DNA of 64,000 nt, from NCBI GenBank assembly GCA_902528415.1, contig CABZSR010000001.1, forward strand, positions 1-64,000. Direction: 5' to 3'. The DNA is from an uncultured SAR116 cluster alpha proteobacterium. Lineage in GTDB: Bacteria > Pseudomonadota > Alphaproteobacteria > Puniceispirillales > Marisalimonadaceae. The stretch's first letter is position 1, and each line of letters opens with the position of its first letter. The position numbers and the translations under genes were made by a program. This document shows positions 14,517 through 23,130 of this stretch, one piece after another. The notes under the pieces were generated by a model. It ran no database searches. It had not been told where the DNA came from and saw only the letters and a program-made list of their open reading frames with translations.

Positions 14517-17467
14517 GTGATCTCCGACCGACTGAGAAGAAGTTTGAAGATCATATTGAGTCCCATCTTAATTCGGTGGGATATGGGTCTACTCATTTCA
14601 ATGATTATGACCGAAACCTGTGTCTAATCCGTGATCAGGTCATTAAATTTATCAAGGCAACGCAACCCGAAGAATGGGGTCGGTTAAGTGAAATTTATGA
14701 TGTTGATACCGAGAACAAAATTCAGTCTCGCATATCATCAGAAATATCAAAACGTGGAATAATTGATGTCCTAAGGAACCAAGTTATTGATCGCGGGGTT
14801 TATCTTAACCTTTACTATCCCCAACCATCCAGCGATATGAACCCAGACCATCAAAAACTATATGAAACTAATAATTTCACTGTCGTTCGACAACTCCATT
14901 ATTCGACAAAGAATGAAAACTCTATCGACATGGGTTTATTCCTGAACGGTCTTCCCATTGTTACGATGGAGTTGAAAAACCAACTAACCGGACAAAATAT
15001 CAAACATTCAGAAAACCAATATCGATACGACCGTGATCCAAAGAATGAACCCCTGCTTCAGTTCAAACGGTGTCTGGTTCATTTCTGTGTGGATAATAAC
15101 AAGGTTTCAATGACCACAAGGTTATCTGGAAAGAAGACATTTTTTCTTCCGTACAACCGTGATCTTGAAAACCCACCTGTCGAAAATGGATATCGGACAA
15201 AATATTTGTGGGAAGAGGTTTTAACCCCTAACTCCCTATTGGATATTCTTGAGAACTTTGTACACGTATCCGAGGAAAAAGAATTCTTCTTTAATGATAA
15301 AACCCAAAAGATTGATACCAAGAAAAAGGAGGTCCTAATATTTCCTCGGTATCATCAACGGGATTTAATCCTGAATTTTAGAAGACAGATAAAAGAGGAT
15401 GGTGTCGGAAAGAACTATCTGGTTCAGCACACCACTGGGTCAGGTAAATCCTATTCGATTGGATGGTTATCGCACACCCTGACCTCCCTATACCAAAAAA
15501 AGGGAGACACCAAACGGATGTTTGATACCATTATTGTGGTAACAGACAGAACCGTTTTGGACGACCAGTTAAGAAACACAATTCGTTCACTGGAGAAAAT
15601 TGATGGTGTGGTTAATGGTGTTGAACATGGATCACAAGAACTCAAGAGGTTTTTGGAACAAGGTAAAGACATAATCATTACTACAATTCAGAAATTTCCT
15701 TTTATCTCAGAAACCATTACTTCGTTAGGTGATAGAACTTTTGGAGTCATTATTGATGAGGTTCATTCCAGTCAATCTGGTGAGTTATCAAAAGAACTAA
15801 AAAAGTCACTTTCCAAAACTGATGAAAGTGATGATGACAATTTTGATTATGAAGAAATGTTAAGGCAGGAAATTCAGAACCGAGGAAAACAAGATCATAT
15901 TTCGTTCTTTGGTTTTACAGGAACTCCAAAAGAAAAAACTCTCGAATTATTTGGAACAAAAACTCCACAAGGTCAGTTTGTACCCTTTCACATTTATTCA
16001 ATGTATCAGTCAATTCACGAAGGATTCACATTAGATGTTCTTCAAAATTATACGACTTATAAACGTTACTTTAAAGTAAAGCAGACAAAAGATGGTGATA
16101 TTGAAATTCCAGTTAGTAAAGGAAAAAAGGAATTAATAAAGTATGTAGACTCGCATAAAATGACCATACGAAATAAAGTTAATATTATTCTAGATCATTG
16201 GATTGAAAAAGGATCTAAGGAGATACAGGGTCGTTCAAGAGGAATGGTTGTTACACAATCTCGTAAACACTGTGTTTGGTTTGTGAACGAGATTAATAAA
16301 CAACTACAAGAAAAAGGTATGAATTTCAAAAGTCTAGTTGGGTTTTCTGGCGAAGTGAATTTAGACGGGGAAAAATATACTGAGTATGGTATGAACCAAA
16401 CATTTGGTCATGAAGGTGACGTTCCACTAGGTCTTAAAAACCCTAAATTTAAATTATTAGTGGTGGCAAATAAGTTTCAAACAGGTTTTGATGAACCATT
16501 AGTTCAATCAATGTATGTTGATAAAACTTTAGGAGGTGTTCAGTGTGTACAAACTCTTTCTAGACTCAACAGAACCACATCAGGTAAAACTCATACTTTC
16601 GTTTTAGATTTTGCAAATGAACCCACTGATGTTCAAGCATCCTTTCAAAGGTTCTATCAATCTACTATTCTTGATAGTGAGACAGACCCAAATAAACTTT
16701 ATGATCTATCAAGAGAAATCTACGATTTTCATCTTTATACCAAAGAAGATGTAAATAGATTTTGTAAGATTTTCTTTGATGATCACAGAGATGAGGGATC
16801 CTTACACCCTATTCTTGACGCAGTTGTTGATAAATTTAATAAGATTGAAGATGAAGAAATGAAAGAAGATTTTAAATCAAAAATCCAATCTTATATTCGC
16901 ATGTATGGTTATCTATCCCAGATAGTCAATTTTACTGATATTGAATTAGAAAAAACTTTCGTATTTTTAAAATTTTTAAACAAAAAACTTCCTAAAAAAG
17001 ATACCGGAAAGTTAGATATATCAGACACTATTGATTTAGAGTCACTAAGAATACAAAAATTGCATGAAAAAAATTATAAATTAGAAAATGAAGATACAAC
17101 AATTCAACCTAAAGAAGGTAGAGATACACCAAAACCTGAAACTGAATTTGATTTTCTGTCAGAAATTATAAATGAAATTAATAACGTGTATGGTGTAAAC
17201 ATAACAGACGAAGACAAAATTGATTTGTCACGACTTAAAAGACGTATAATGAATAATCCAGAAATAGAAAAGTATATGACTGGACAGAATACTGACGATA
17301 ACAAGCAGAACTATTTCAAAGAACAGTTTGAAGGTTTGATGCTAGACTATGTGAATGAACGTTTCGATTTTTATAAAAAGATGGATGATAATCCATCAAT
17401 GAAAAATATGATTTTCCAGAGAATATATTCTGATTACCTTAAATCTCAGAATGAAAGAACTACTTAA
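14513..17467 (+). CDS. hsdR: Type I restriction enzyme motor and nuclease subunit
   Basis: 984 aa. The N-terminal nuclease domain shows a D...ExK pattern (DMGLFLNGLPIVTMELKNQ, residues about 140-156). The SF2 helicase motor has Walker A GSGKS near 309-313, motif II DEVH near 416, and FTGTP near 468. It pumps DNA through the complex and cuts distant sites. All three operon genes are intact, so the system is probably active. The G+C content falls sharply near 15,660, inside the motor, from about 42% to about 28%, pointing to a recombination joint within the gene. It ends convergent to the 80-aa gene, overlapping it by 8 bp. Confidence 0.96.
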   Translation: MSDLRPTEKKFEDHIESHLNSVGYGSTHFNDYDRNLCLIRDQVIKFIKATQPEEWGRLSEIYDVDTENKIQSRISSEISKRGIIDVLRNQVIDRGVYLNLYYPQPSSDMNPDHQKLYETNNFTVVRQLHYSTKNENSIDMGLFLNGLPIVTMELKNQLTGQNIKHSENQYRYDRDPKNEPLLQFKRCLVHFCVDNNKVSMTTRLSGKKTFFLPYNRDLENPPVENGYRTKYLWEEVLTPNSLLDILENFVHVSEEKEFFFNDKTQKIDTKKKEVLIFPRYHQRDLILNFRRQIKEDGVGKNYLVQHTTGSGKSYSIGWLSHTLTSLYQKKGDTKRMFDTIIVVTDRTVLDDQLRNTIRSLEKIDGVVNGVEHGSQELKRFLEQGKDIIITTIQKFPFISETITSLGDRTFGVIIDEVHSSQSGELSKELKKSLSKTDESDDDNFDYEEMLRQEIQNRGKQDHISFFGFTGTPKEKTLELFGTKTPQGQFVPFHIYSMYQSIHEGFTLDVLQNYTTYKRYFKVKQTKDGDIEIPVSKGKKELIKYVDSHKMTIRNKVNIILDHWIEKGSKEIQGRSRGMVVTQSRKHCVWFVNEINKQLQEKGMNFKSLVGFSGEVNLDGEKYTEYGMNQTFGHEGDVPLGLKNPKFKLLVVANKFQTGFDEPLVQSMYVDKTLGGVQCVQTLSRLNRTTSGKTHTFVLDFANEPTDVQASFQRFYQSTILDSETDPNKLYDLSREIYDFHLYTKEDVNRFCKIFFDDHRDEGSLHPILDAVVDKFNKIEDEEMKEDFKSKIQSYIRMYGYLSQIVNFTDIELEKTFVFLKFLNKKLPKKDTGKLDISDTIDLESLRIQKLHEKNYKLENEDTTIQPKEGRDTPKPETEFDFLSEIINEINNVYGVNITDEDKIDLSRLKRRIMNNPEIEKYMTGQNTDDNKQNYFKEQFEGLMLDYVNERFDFYKKMDDNPSMKNMIFQRIYSDYLKSQNERTT

Positions 17468-17702
17468 ATACATCTAATTGATTTTGTAATTTATTTAATT
17501 CTGACTTTACTTTTTTTCTTTCAACTTCAAGATATTTTAATCCCTTATCAATACCTTCTAGTACTTTATCTCTGTCACCTCGAAAATCTGGTAATATTTC
17601 ATCAGCAATTTTATTTTTATATTTTTTCAATACCCTTTTTGCATTTACAAAAGATGTAATTTGGTCTTCTAAATAATGTTCTTTACTCGCATACGATGTC
17701 AT
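17460..17702 (-). CDS. Small helical protein associated with the hsd locus
   Basis: 80 aa, almost entirely helical: a first amphipathic helix (EHYLEDQITSFVNAKRVLKKY) and a C-terminal coiled-coil helix (LEVERKKVKSELNKLQNQLDVF). It is convergent with hsdR, overlapping its end by 8 bp. A truncated paralogue (10108-10206) lies at the other side of the hsd cassette in opposite orientation. The repeated association hints that it travels with the restriction locus, but no function is known. Confidence 0.6.
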   Translation of the reverse strand: MTSYASKEHYLEDQITSFVNAKRVLKKYKNKIADEILPDFRGDRDKVLEGIDKGLKYLEVERKKVKSELNKLQNQLDVFK

Positions 17703-17832
17703 TAGTATTAACCTTAATAATATATTTAATATTATACTAATTTTTAAACTATAATTTTAGTTTAAATGTTAAATGAAAATTTAATATTTTCAATTTCTTA
17801 GAACAATCGATAAATTAAGAAAAGTTAGAATT

Positions 17833-19203
17833 ATGAATAAATATAAATCAAAATATAAATTTAATAATAAATCACCGATTGATTTATTTATTGATATTCT
17901 TCATGAAATGCATGGATTATACGCAAATAGTCATGATTTAACTGATTTTATTTTGTTTATGTTTTTTTATAAATCACTGTCTGATGAATTTGATAAGCAT
18001 AGAAACAGAGTTCTTAAAAAATTAATATCTGAAGGTAAATCAGAGGAGGTCGCTCAAACTTTATCCCTTAAAACCTATTATTATCATTCAAAGATTTTTA
18101 TACCAGAATCTTCAAGTTGGAAAAATTTAAAAAATCAAGAAAATGATTTTAGTTCGTTTATTATGGATTCATCAAGAACTATTGAAAATATGAACCCTCA
18201 AATTAATGGAATTTTGAAATTTTTTAGGTCTTCAATTAAATTAATAAATGATGAACAATATAAAACAATAATAATCAAACTATCGAAACAAAATTTATCA
18301 CTATTTAATTTAAAAAAACATAATATGTTAAATTCTCTTTTTGAGGAATTTAGAGGTCTATATATAAATTATTATTCTCCTGAATTCATAACTAAATTAA
18401 TTGTGACTATATTTAAACCAAATGAAAGTACGTCTATATTTGATCCTTGCGCATATGCAGGATCGAGTTTAATTAATTTAATGAAATCCATTGGTGTTAA
18501 TAATGCAAAGAATTTTTTTGTTAATACATATGATTTGAGAGAGTATGTTTTTTGCAAAATTAATTTTATATTAAATGGATTGACTACCAACAATATAAAT
18601 CACATTAAAAGTTATAATTTTAATTGTATTAGAACTAAAAAAAATCTGGGAGTAGAGAAAACTATTAAAAGTAAAACTTTCAATTTTGAAGGTTTTGACA
18701 TTATTGCTTCTCAATTACTTTTTTTTAGGTCCCATAATTTTTTAAGACAAAATACTACGGAGAAAAACTTTATATCCAAATATGGAAGACCTGCGACAAA
18801 TAATACAAACTTAACTATGATTTTAAAAATGATTGAGCACTTAAAACCAAAAGGACAAGGAGCATTCATAACATCTATAAAAAGACTATTTTTTTCAAAG
18901 TCTAAAAAAGATTATTACATTAAAAAAATACTGGTTGAAGATGACATTATTGAATCAATTATAAAATTACCACTAGAGTTCTATAATAATGTAGAAGCAC
19001 AATTAATTATAATTAACAAAAATAAATCAAAATTTAGAAAAAACAACATACTATATATAGATGGAAGCAAATTTGGAGATAATTCAATCTTACAGGAAAT
19101 AAGAGATAATTATCTTAAACCCAATTATCAATCTTCTGTTATTCGAACCATTTCATTAAATAAAGTAATTAAAAATAATTATGATTTATATATGTACTTA
19201 TAG
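17833..19203 (+). CDS. Degenerate HsdM-like protein, probably catalytically dead
   Basis: 456 aa. The order of segments follows HsdM. An N-terminal helical domain (FILFMFFYKSLSDEFDKHR, as in LGLIFLKYISDAFEER of canonical HsdM) is followed by YYSPEFI in place of FTPRxxV, a motif I remnant DPCAYAGSS (about 204-212), ASQLLFF where NPPF should be (about 292-298), then the conserved C-terminal strands with LKPKGQGAFITS and IIKLPLEFYNN. The catalytic NPPF is lost and the SAM loop is altered, yet the frame is open throughout. It has no hsdS or hsdR partner and is strongly AT-rich, unlike hsdM. It could be a decoy, regulator or subunit of an unknown system. Confidence 0.75.
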   Translation: MNKYKSKYKFNNKSPIDLFIDILHEMHGLYANSHDLTDFILFMFFYKSLSDEFDKHRNRVLKKLISEGKSEEVAQTLSLKTYYYHSKIFIPESSSWKNLKNQENDFSSFIMDSSRTIENMNPQINGILKFFRSSIKLINDEQYKTIIIKLSKQNLSLFNLKKHNMLNSLFEEFRGLYINYYSPEFITKLIVTIFKPNESTSIFDPCAYAGSSLINLMKSIGVNNAKNFFVNTYDLREYVFCKINFILNGLTTNNINHIKSYNFNCIRTKKNLGVEKTIKSKTFNFEGFDIIASQLLFFRSHNFLRQNTTEKNFISKYGRPATNNTNLTMILKMIEHLKPKGQGAFITSIKRLFFSKSKKDYYIKKILVEDDIIESIIKLPLEFYNNVEAQLIIINKNKSKFRKNNILYIDGSKFGDNSILQEIRDNYLKPNYQSSVIRTISLNKVIKNNYDLYMYL

Positions 19204-19303
19204 ATTATTATTAGCAATATTATGTATCTAATTTAAATCATTAGATAGCATTAAGAATATTTTTTTAATTATTTTGTTCATATCTAAAATTATATGATAT
19301 GAT

Positions 19304-19720
19304 TTATTGAGTGATTAACTTTTTAATTTGATCTTTTATAAAAGTCTTAACTTTGTTTAAATCCTCACTATAAACAAAAAATTTAAAATAACTGTCACTA
19401 TAATTAACAATGTCTTCGCCTTCTGTTTCTATGCAATTTATGTAAGGACAATTTTGAAGTAGATCAATATCTGTTGTTGTGTTCCAAATTTTATTTTCTT
19501 CTCCATATTTTAATTCACTATGACCTGACCATTTAACAATATCAAAATCATCAAGACCATTCATTAGACTTCCAGTACAAATTAATATGGATTTATTTAG
19601 ACGTGTCTTAATATAAATTTCTCTTTCTTTTAATAATACCATTCTTTTCATTTCTTTTTCTTCTGGCATGGATGCAGTATCACCAAAAAGTTTTATATAT
19701 CTTTCAATTAAATTTTTCAT
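19304..19720 (-). CDS. Unknown acidic protein, paralogue of 7704-8057
   Basis: 138 aa. The central and C-terminal parts align with the 117-aa protein at 7704-8057 (ICTGSLMNGLDDFDIVKWSG block, CPYIN, and a terminal helix). It has about 25 extra N-terminal residues with an acidic segment (ASMPEEKEMKRM). The pattern GS..(N/D)GLD..D is loosely nucleotidyltransferase-like but lacks the usual GSxxxGxxxxxSDxD spacing, so I make no enzyme call. It lies 36 nt downstream of the MORN protein 19757-20548, probably in one transcript. Confidence 0.55.
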   Translation of the reverse strand: MKNLIERYIKLFGDTASMPEEKEMKRMVLLKEREIYIKTRLNKSILICTGSLMNGLDDFDIVKWSGHSELKYGEENKIWNTTTDIDLLQNCPYINCIETEGEDIVNYSDSYFKFFVYSEDLNKVKTFIKDQIKKLITQ

Positions 19721-19756
19721 AAATAACTAAATAGAGTTTTAAGTTAATTTAATCTT

Positions 19757-20548
19757 TCAAATAATTTTAACTCCATCCTTCCATATTCCAGTTTCTACTT
19801 TTCCTAATTTATCAGTAAATTTTCCATTACCATTGTATAAATGATTTAAGAATTCACCTTCATATTTAGAACCGTCTTCTTTTAAAAGTGTACCAATTCC
19901 ATTAAATTTATTATCTTTAAATTCACCCGTATATTTTTTTTTATTAGGAAATGTTAATGTTCCTTTTCCATTAAACATATTCTTTGCAAATTCACCCTCA
20001 TATATTAAACCACTAGCAAACTTATATTTTCCTTTTCCATGAAATTTTTTATTTTTAAAATCACCATTATACTCTTCACCATCACTGTAAAACATGAAAC
20101 CATGACCATTTAATATATCTTTAACTACAAAAAGACTATCTGCTGTGTAACTTCTTAATTCATCTTCTCCATCATTAAAATTTGAAATCCAAGAACCAAT
20201 TTTTTTGTTATTTTTGTAATTACCTTCCTCAAATAATTTTCCATTTATGTGAAAACTTTTATACAGACCATCCAATTTTCCTTTTTTATAAAAACACTTG
20301 CATCTTATTTGAGTATTTTCATAGTAAGCAGTAAAATATCCGTGTTTCTTTCCATCTTCATAATGACACATACTTAATTTGAAACTACCTTCTTTATTAG
20401 TAAAAGGAGCATAATTAATCCAAGAACCTACTCGTTTTCCGTCCGTTACAAGACCTGTCTCAAAATTTAAATCTTTTATTTTTCCTGAAAATTTCTTGTT
20501 GTTGGAAGTATTGTAATATATTTCGTCTTGTACAAAATATTCACTCAT
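19757..20548 (-). CDS. MORN-repeat protein with N-terminal MORN-2 region
   Basis: 263 aa. Residues about 1-125 follow the YwqK/MORN-2 pattern (for example GKKHGYFTAYYENTQ and GKLDGLYKSFHINGK). Residues 150-263 contain four to five classical MORN repeats of about 23 residues (YNGDFKNKKFHGKGKYKFAS, YEGEFAKNMFNGKGTLTFP, and so on) ending in GIWKDGVKI. MORN arrays are beta-hairpin stacks used for protein or lipid binding. AAGGA precedes the ATG. A diverged copy of the repeated upstream element is at 20609-20658. Its C-terminus resembles that of the other MORN protein (24850-25512). Confidence 0.7.
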   Translation of the reverse strand: MSEYFVQDEIYYNTSNNKKFSGKIKDLNFETGLVTDGKRVGSWINYAPFTNKEGSFKLSMCHYEDGKKHGYFTAYYENTQIRCKCFYKKGKLDGLYKSFHINGKLFEEGNYKNNKKIGSWISNFNDGEDELRSYTADSLFVVKDILNGHGFMFYSDGEEYNGDFKNKKFHGKGKYKFASGLIYEGEFAKNMFNGKGTLTFPNKKKYTGEFKDNKFNGIGTLLKEDGSKYEGEFLNHLYNGNGKFTDKLGKVETGIWKDGVKII

Positions 20549-20608
20549 TATCTAATCCTTAAACATAATTGAAGACAATATAATTAAATACTTATTTACT
20601 TAATCATA

Positions 20609-20658
20609 ATCTATAAATGCTATAAGTATCAAAACAAAATAACTCAATTTAAAACTGA
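20609..20658 (-). promoter_or_regulatory. Repeated upstream element, diverged copy C
   Basis: On the minus strand: TCAGTTTT, then TTTTGATACTTATAGCATTT + ATAGATTA, matching copies A and B but with changes and a different middle. It lies 60 nt upstream of the start at 20548. A weaker fifth-type match (TATAAATGCAATATAGATAC) is at 20676-20695. The rest of the 20549-20899 gap has no gene I can support. Confidence 0.45.
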
Positions 20659-20899
20659 AAAATTTTTTAAACTATAAATGCAATATAGATACTGAAATAA
20701 TTATAAGGTGTTTTAAAAATGAGTTGTTTTTATAATGAATTTCATAACGAAGTTCTCTGAAACCACCCAAGTAGAAATAAAATTTATTTTTCATGTTGTC
20801 TAATTTTTTTCTTTAAAAAAATAAATGTCATTTTCATATCTCACTTGAACAACCTAATTGTAAATCCGCAAAATAAGAAGTTATTTACAACACTGAATT

Positions 20900-21169
20900 C
20901 TATTTTCTTCTACCAATACTTTTCATATAACTTATAAATTGTTTATTGTCCGAACTGAATGCTATTCCTAATCCACTTATATAACCTAGCAATTTGTTTT
21001 GCTGTGATAATAATCGATTTTGTTCATTAGCATCGTCAGACACTTGAATTTGCGTGTCTAAACTCCGTATTTTTATAACGATGCCTCCAATTACTGTTTT
21101 CAACCACATTGATGATTCATTTAAATTTCTAATATTGTTTAATAATAAGTGATTTTTAAAAGATAACAT
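20900..21169 (-). CDS. Small unknown protein of the replication-like module
   Basis: 89 aa, predicted mostly helical, with a heptad-like middle (DDANEQNRLLSQQNKLLGYI) and a basic tail (SIGRRK). It starts 2 nt after the stop of the 60-aa gene, downstream of the RHH gene, in an apparent three-gene operon. Its role is not recognisable from sequence. Confidence 0.5.
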   Translation of the reverse strand: MLSFKNHLLLNNIRNLNESSMWLKTVIGGIVIKIRSLDTQIQVSDDANEQNRLLSQQNKLLGYISGLGIAFSSDNKQFISYMKSIGRRK

Positions 21170-21171
21170 TT

Positions 21172-21354
21172 CTAACTCTTTATAATGATAATAGAGAAAG
21201 GAATCTTATTATTTGAAGTATTATTAATAACTGCAATAACATCTTTTTTACTCTTAAAATCTATAACTTCATGAACACTAATTTTAGGATTAGTTAATGA
21301 CTGAATATTTCTAATTAATTGTGATTTATTTGGATTTATTATTTGAGATAACAT
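21172..21354 (-). CDS. Small unknown protein of the replication-like module
   Basis: 60 aa from ATG 21354, chosen because the ATG shares a base with the RHH gene's TAA (TAATG), typical of coupled translation. A longer frame would start inside the RHH gene. The sequence has a beta-rich C-terminal half (SVHEVIDFKSKKDVIAVINN and then IPFSIIIIKS). No family was recognised. Confidence 0.5.
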   Translation of the reverse strand: MLSQIINPNKSQLIRNIQSLTNPKISVHEVIDFKSKKDVIAVINNTSNNKIPFSIIIIKS

Positions 21355-21704
21355 TAGTAAGTATTCTCCCAATTATAGTCTGATCTAATTGGTATCATTG
21401 GTGGTTCATTATCTTCATTTTTCTTTTGAATCATTCTTTCAATTGATTTTTCTCTTTCCTCGATATGTTTTCTATTCCTATTGGTGATATCAATAATAAG
21501 ACTGTTTAATATTTTATCCTCTTTAATTTTATTGAATTCTTGCCTACAAAATGACTGGATCAAATTAATCATGACAGACGTCCTGCTCTGCCCTTTAAAT
21601 TTCACTAAATTATCAAAATTCTCTTTTAAATAATCTGGTATATTAAAATTAATTAATATTTTATTAGATCTACTTAATAAATCTTTAGACTGATTATATT
21701 TCAT
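21354..21704 (-). CDS. Ribbon-helix-helix-type DNA-binding protein
   Basis: 116 aa. Residues 17-50 fit the ribbon-helix-helix fold: a short strand (KILINFNIP), helix 1 (YLKENFDNLVKF), a turn (KGQS) and helix 2 (RTSVMINLIQSFCRQ). Proteins of this size beside Rep-like genes often control copy number or relaxase assembly. The C-terminal half is a charged helix. It is first in a three-gene minus-strand operon and lies downstream of the HUH Rep-like gene, with a hairpin between. Confidence 0.62.
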   Translation of the reverse strand: MKYNQSKDLLSRSNKILINFNIPDYLKENFDNLVKFKGQSRTSVMINLIQSFCRQEFNKIKEDKILNSLIIDITNRNRKHIEEREKSIERMIQKKNEDNEPPMIPIRSDYNWENTY

Positions 21705-21771
21705 CTACTAATCCTTTCTTTTAAAGAATAATTAAAATCTCTTAATCTAATTTAGGCATAACTTCATAATT

Positions 21772-21794
21772 AAAGAGTTTATTAAAAACTCTTT
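21772..21794. terminator. Hairpin between the Rep-like gene and the RHH gene
   Basis: Nine-base perfect stem AAAGAGTTT / AAACTCTTT with loop ATTAA, followed on the plus strand by a T run (CTTTTTT). It lies 50 nt past the Rep-like stop (21845) and upstream of the RHH start. It probably ends the Rep transcript, or is a structural element such as an origin hairpin. Confidence 0.5.
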
Positions 21795-21844
21795 TTTAAA
21801 GTTCCAATCTATTGCTAATTTTAGGAGTTTATACTCGACTTAAA

Positions 21845-22324
21845 TTATTGAATTGTTGTATTAACCCAATCAATAGAATTTTCATCAAAGTCTTTCATGA
21901 TATAATAATACCACCCTACTTTTCTATCTTGTTCAGTAGGATTTTCTATATGGATTTGATCAAATCCATAATTCGTTGATTTCCATATTTCACGAATATG
22001 ATACTCAAATTCATCAAATAAAATATGACTTGGTCTGTCAAAAATACAATGTAAGTGATGTCGTGAATTTAGACTTGTCTCTCTTGTAACGATCATGTTC
22101 ATTGATTTTCCATATCTATAATATGAATTTCCAAAAAACTTTTTATTAAGTTTATTTCTGAAGTGCCTAAAGTTTTCTGAAGACCTTATGTCATCAATTA
22201 TAAAACCATTAATCATCTGCTTTTGAGTTAAAGTAAGATTAATTTGATTTTTGAAGTTCTTATTTAAATTAAAGTGATTTCTCAACTCTTTGATTAAAGT
22301 TGATCTACCTCTTCCTTTCAGCAC
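21845..22324 (-). CDS. HUH-type Rep-like replication or mobilisation protein
   Basis: 159 aa. It shows the two core motifs of single-strand nicking (HUH) enzymes: a His-hydrophobic-His pair HLH at 90-92 (in HHLHCIFD) and a tyrosine YxxK at 141-144 (YIMK). The preceding segment LTLTQKQMINGFIID...SSENFRHFRNKLNKK resembles a family of short Rep-like proteins on islands and plasmids. The enzyme would nick one strand at an origin and stay linked through the tyrosine. It makes the island a candidate for rolling-circle replication after excision. The next gene is transcribed divergently. Confidence 0.65.
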   Translation of the reverse strand: MLKGRGRSTLIKELRNHFNLNKNFKNQINLTLTQKQMINGFIIDDIRSSENFRHFRNKLNKKFFGNSYYRYGKSMNMIVTRETSLNSRHHLHCIFDRPSHILFDEFEYHIREIWKSTNYGFDQIHIENPTEQDRKVGWYYYIMKDFDENSIDWVNTTIQ

Positions 22325-22429
22325 TCTTATTTCTCCTTTTTAAATATTTATGAACTATTTATTATGTATTTATTTATATAACCTCGTCATACTAGTTTTA
22401 AGTTTTTAAAATTAAATTGACCAAAAAAG

Positions 22430-23122
22430 ATGTCATTAATGAGTGGAACAAAAAGAATACAGATTAAGTCAAGAAAACAGCACATTAGGTTGTGGTTTGA
22501 GTTTTATAAAATTTGTCTTACACAAATTGAATTTAAAAAAAATCTAATGCAATCTCGTCACTTTTATAAACCTTGGGGAAACGTCTTAGACATTAAATTT
22601 GATGATTGGTGGAACATCAACAAAGACCTTTTTGGACCTACGAGAGTTGAAGAAATATCTAAGATATCTAAACACCCTAATAGTCTAAATTTAGTTATTC
22701 CCTTAAACCAAAAATTAACAACAATTCTAAACAACGTAAAAACTATTATAGAAACTAAACAGGTTAGTAGATTAAAAGAAATAGGAGTTAATCATAAAAC
22801 ACTTAAGTCATTAGACAAAGGTTTTGGTGAATACGAACTATCTTCAAAGGAAATTAAAGGACAATCCATTTATCAAATCCTCTTAATTTATCAAGTTTTT
22901 ATAAAACATAATAAACCTCCTATTAACAAAGAGTTCTTAATCAACATTCATGAATTCTTAAAAGAAAGACCAAGAAGTATTTTGAGAAGTTTTAGATCTA
23001 TTAATGAAGATCTACACAAATATACACCTGGTCAACTTGACAACGAAATCAGAGTTATTAGAAGAAACATCAAACAAGGATACAATGTTCTTAAAAACGT
23101 TAGTCTTGGGAAATTTCCATAA
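22430..23122 (+). CDS. Island-associated protein of unknown function (WF/WW motif family)
   Basis: 230 aa, basic and soluble. The N-terminus has a conserved-looking run: RLWFEFYKICL (residues about 20-30), SRHFYKPWG (42-50) and KFDDWWNINKDLFG (56-69). The Trp and Phe positions are typical of a family I associate from memory with integrative elements of proteobacteria. The function is not known. It is divergent from the HUH Rep-like gene, 105 bp apart, so they may share a promoter region and belong to the same maintenance module. Confidence 0.55.
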   Translation: MSLMSGTKRIQIKSRKQHIRLWFEFYKICLTQIEFKKNLMQSRHFYKPWGNVLDIKFDDWWNINKDLFGPTRVEEISKISKHPNSLNLVIPLNQKLTTILNNVKTIIETKQVSRLKEIGVNHKTLKSLDKGFGEYELSSKEIKGQSIYQILLIYQVFIKHNKPPINKEFLINIHEFLKERPRSILRSFRSINEDLHKYTPGQLDNEIRVIRRNIKQGYNVLKNVSLGKFP

Positions 23123-23130
23123 TTATTATT

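Noticed and set aside
19304-19720. Nucleotidyltransferase (MNT-type antitoxin or toxin)
   Set aside because: The GS..NGLDDFD stretch looks similar, but the required GSxxxGxxxxxSDxD spacing and a HEPN partner are missing.
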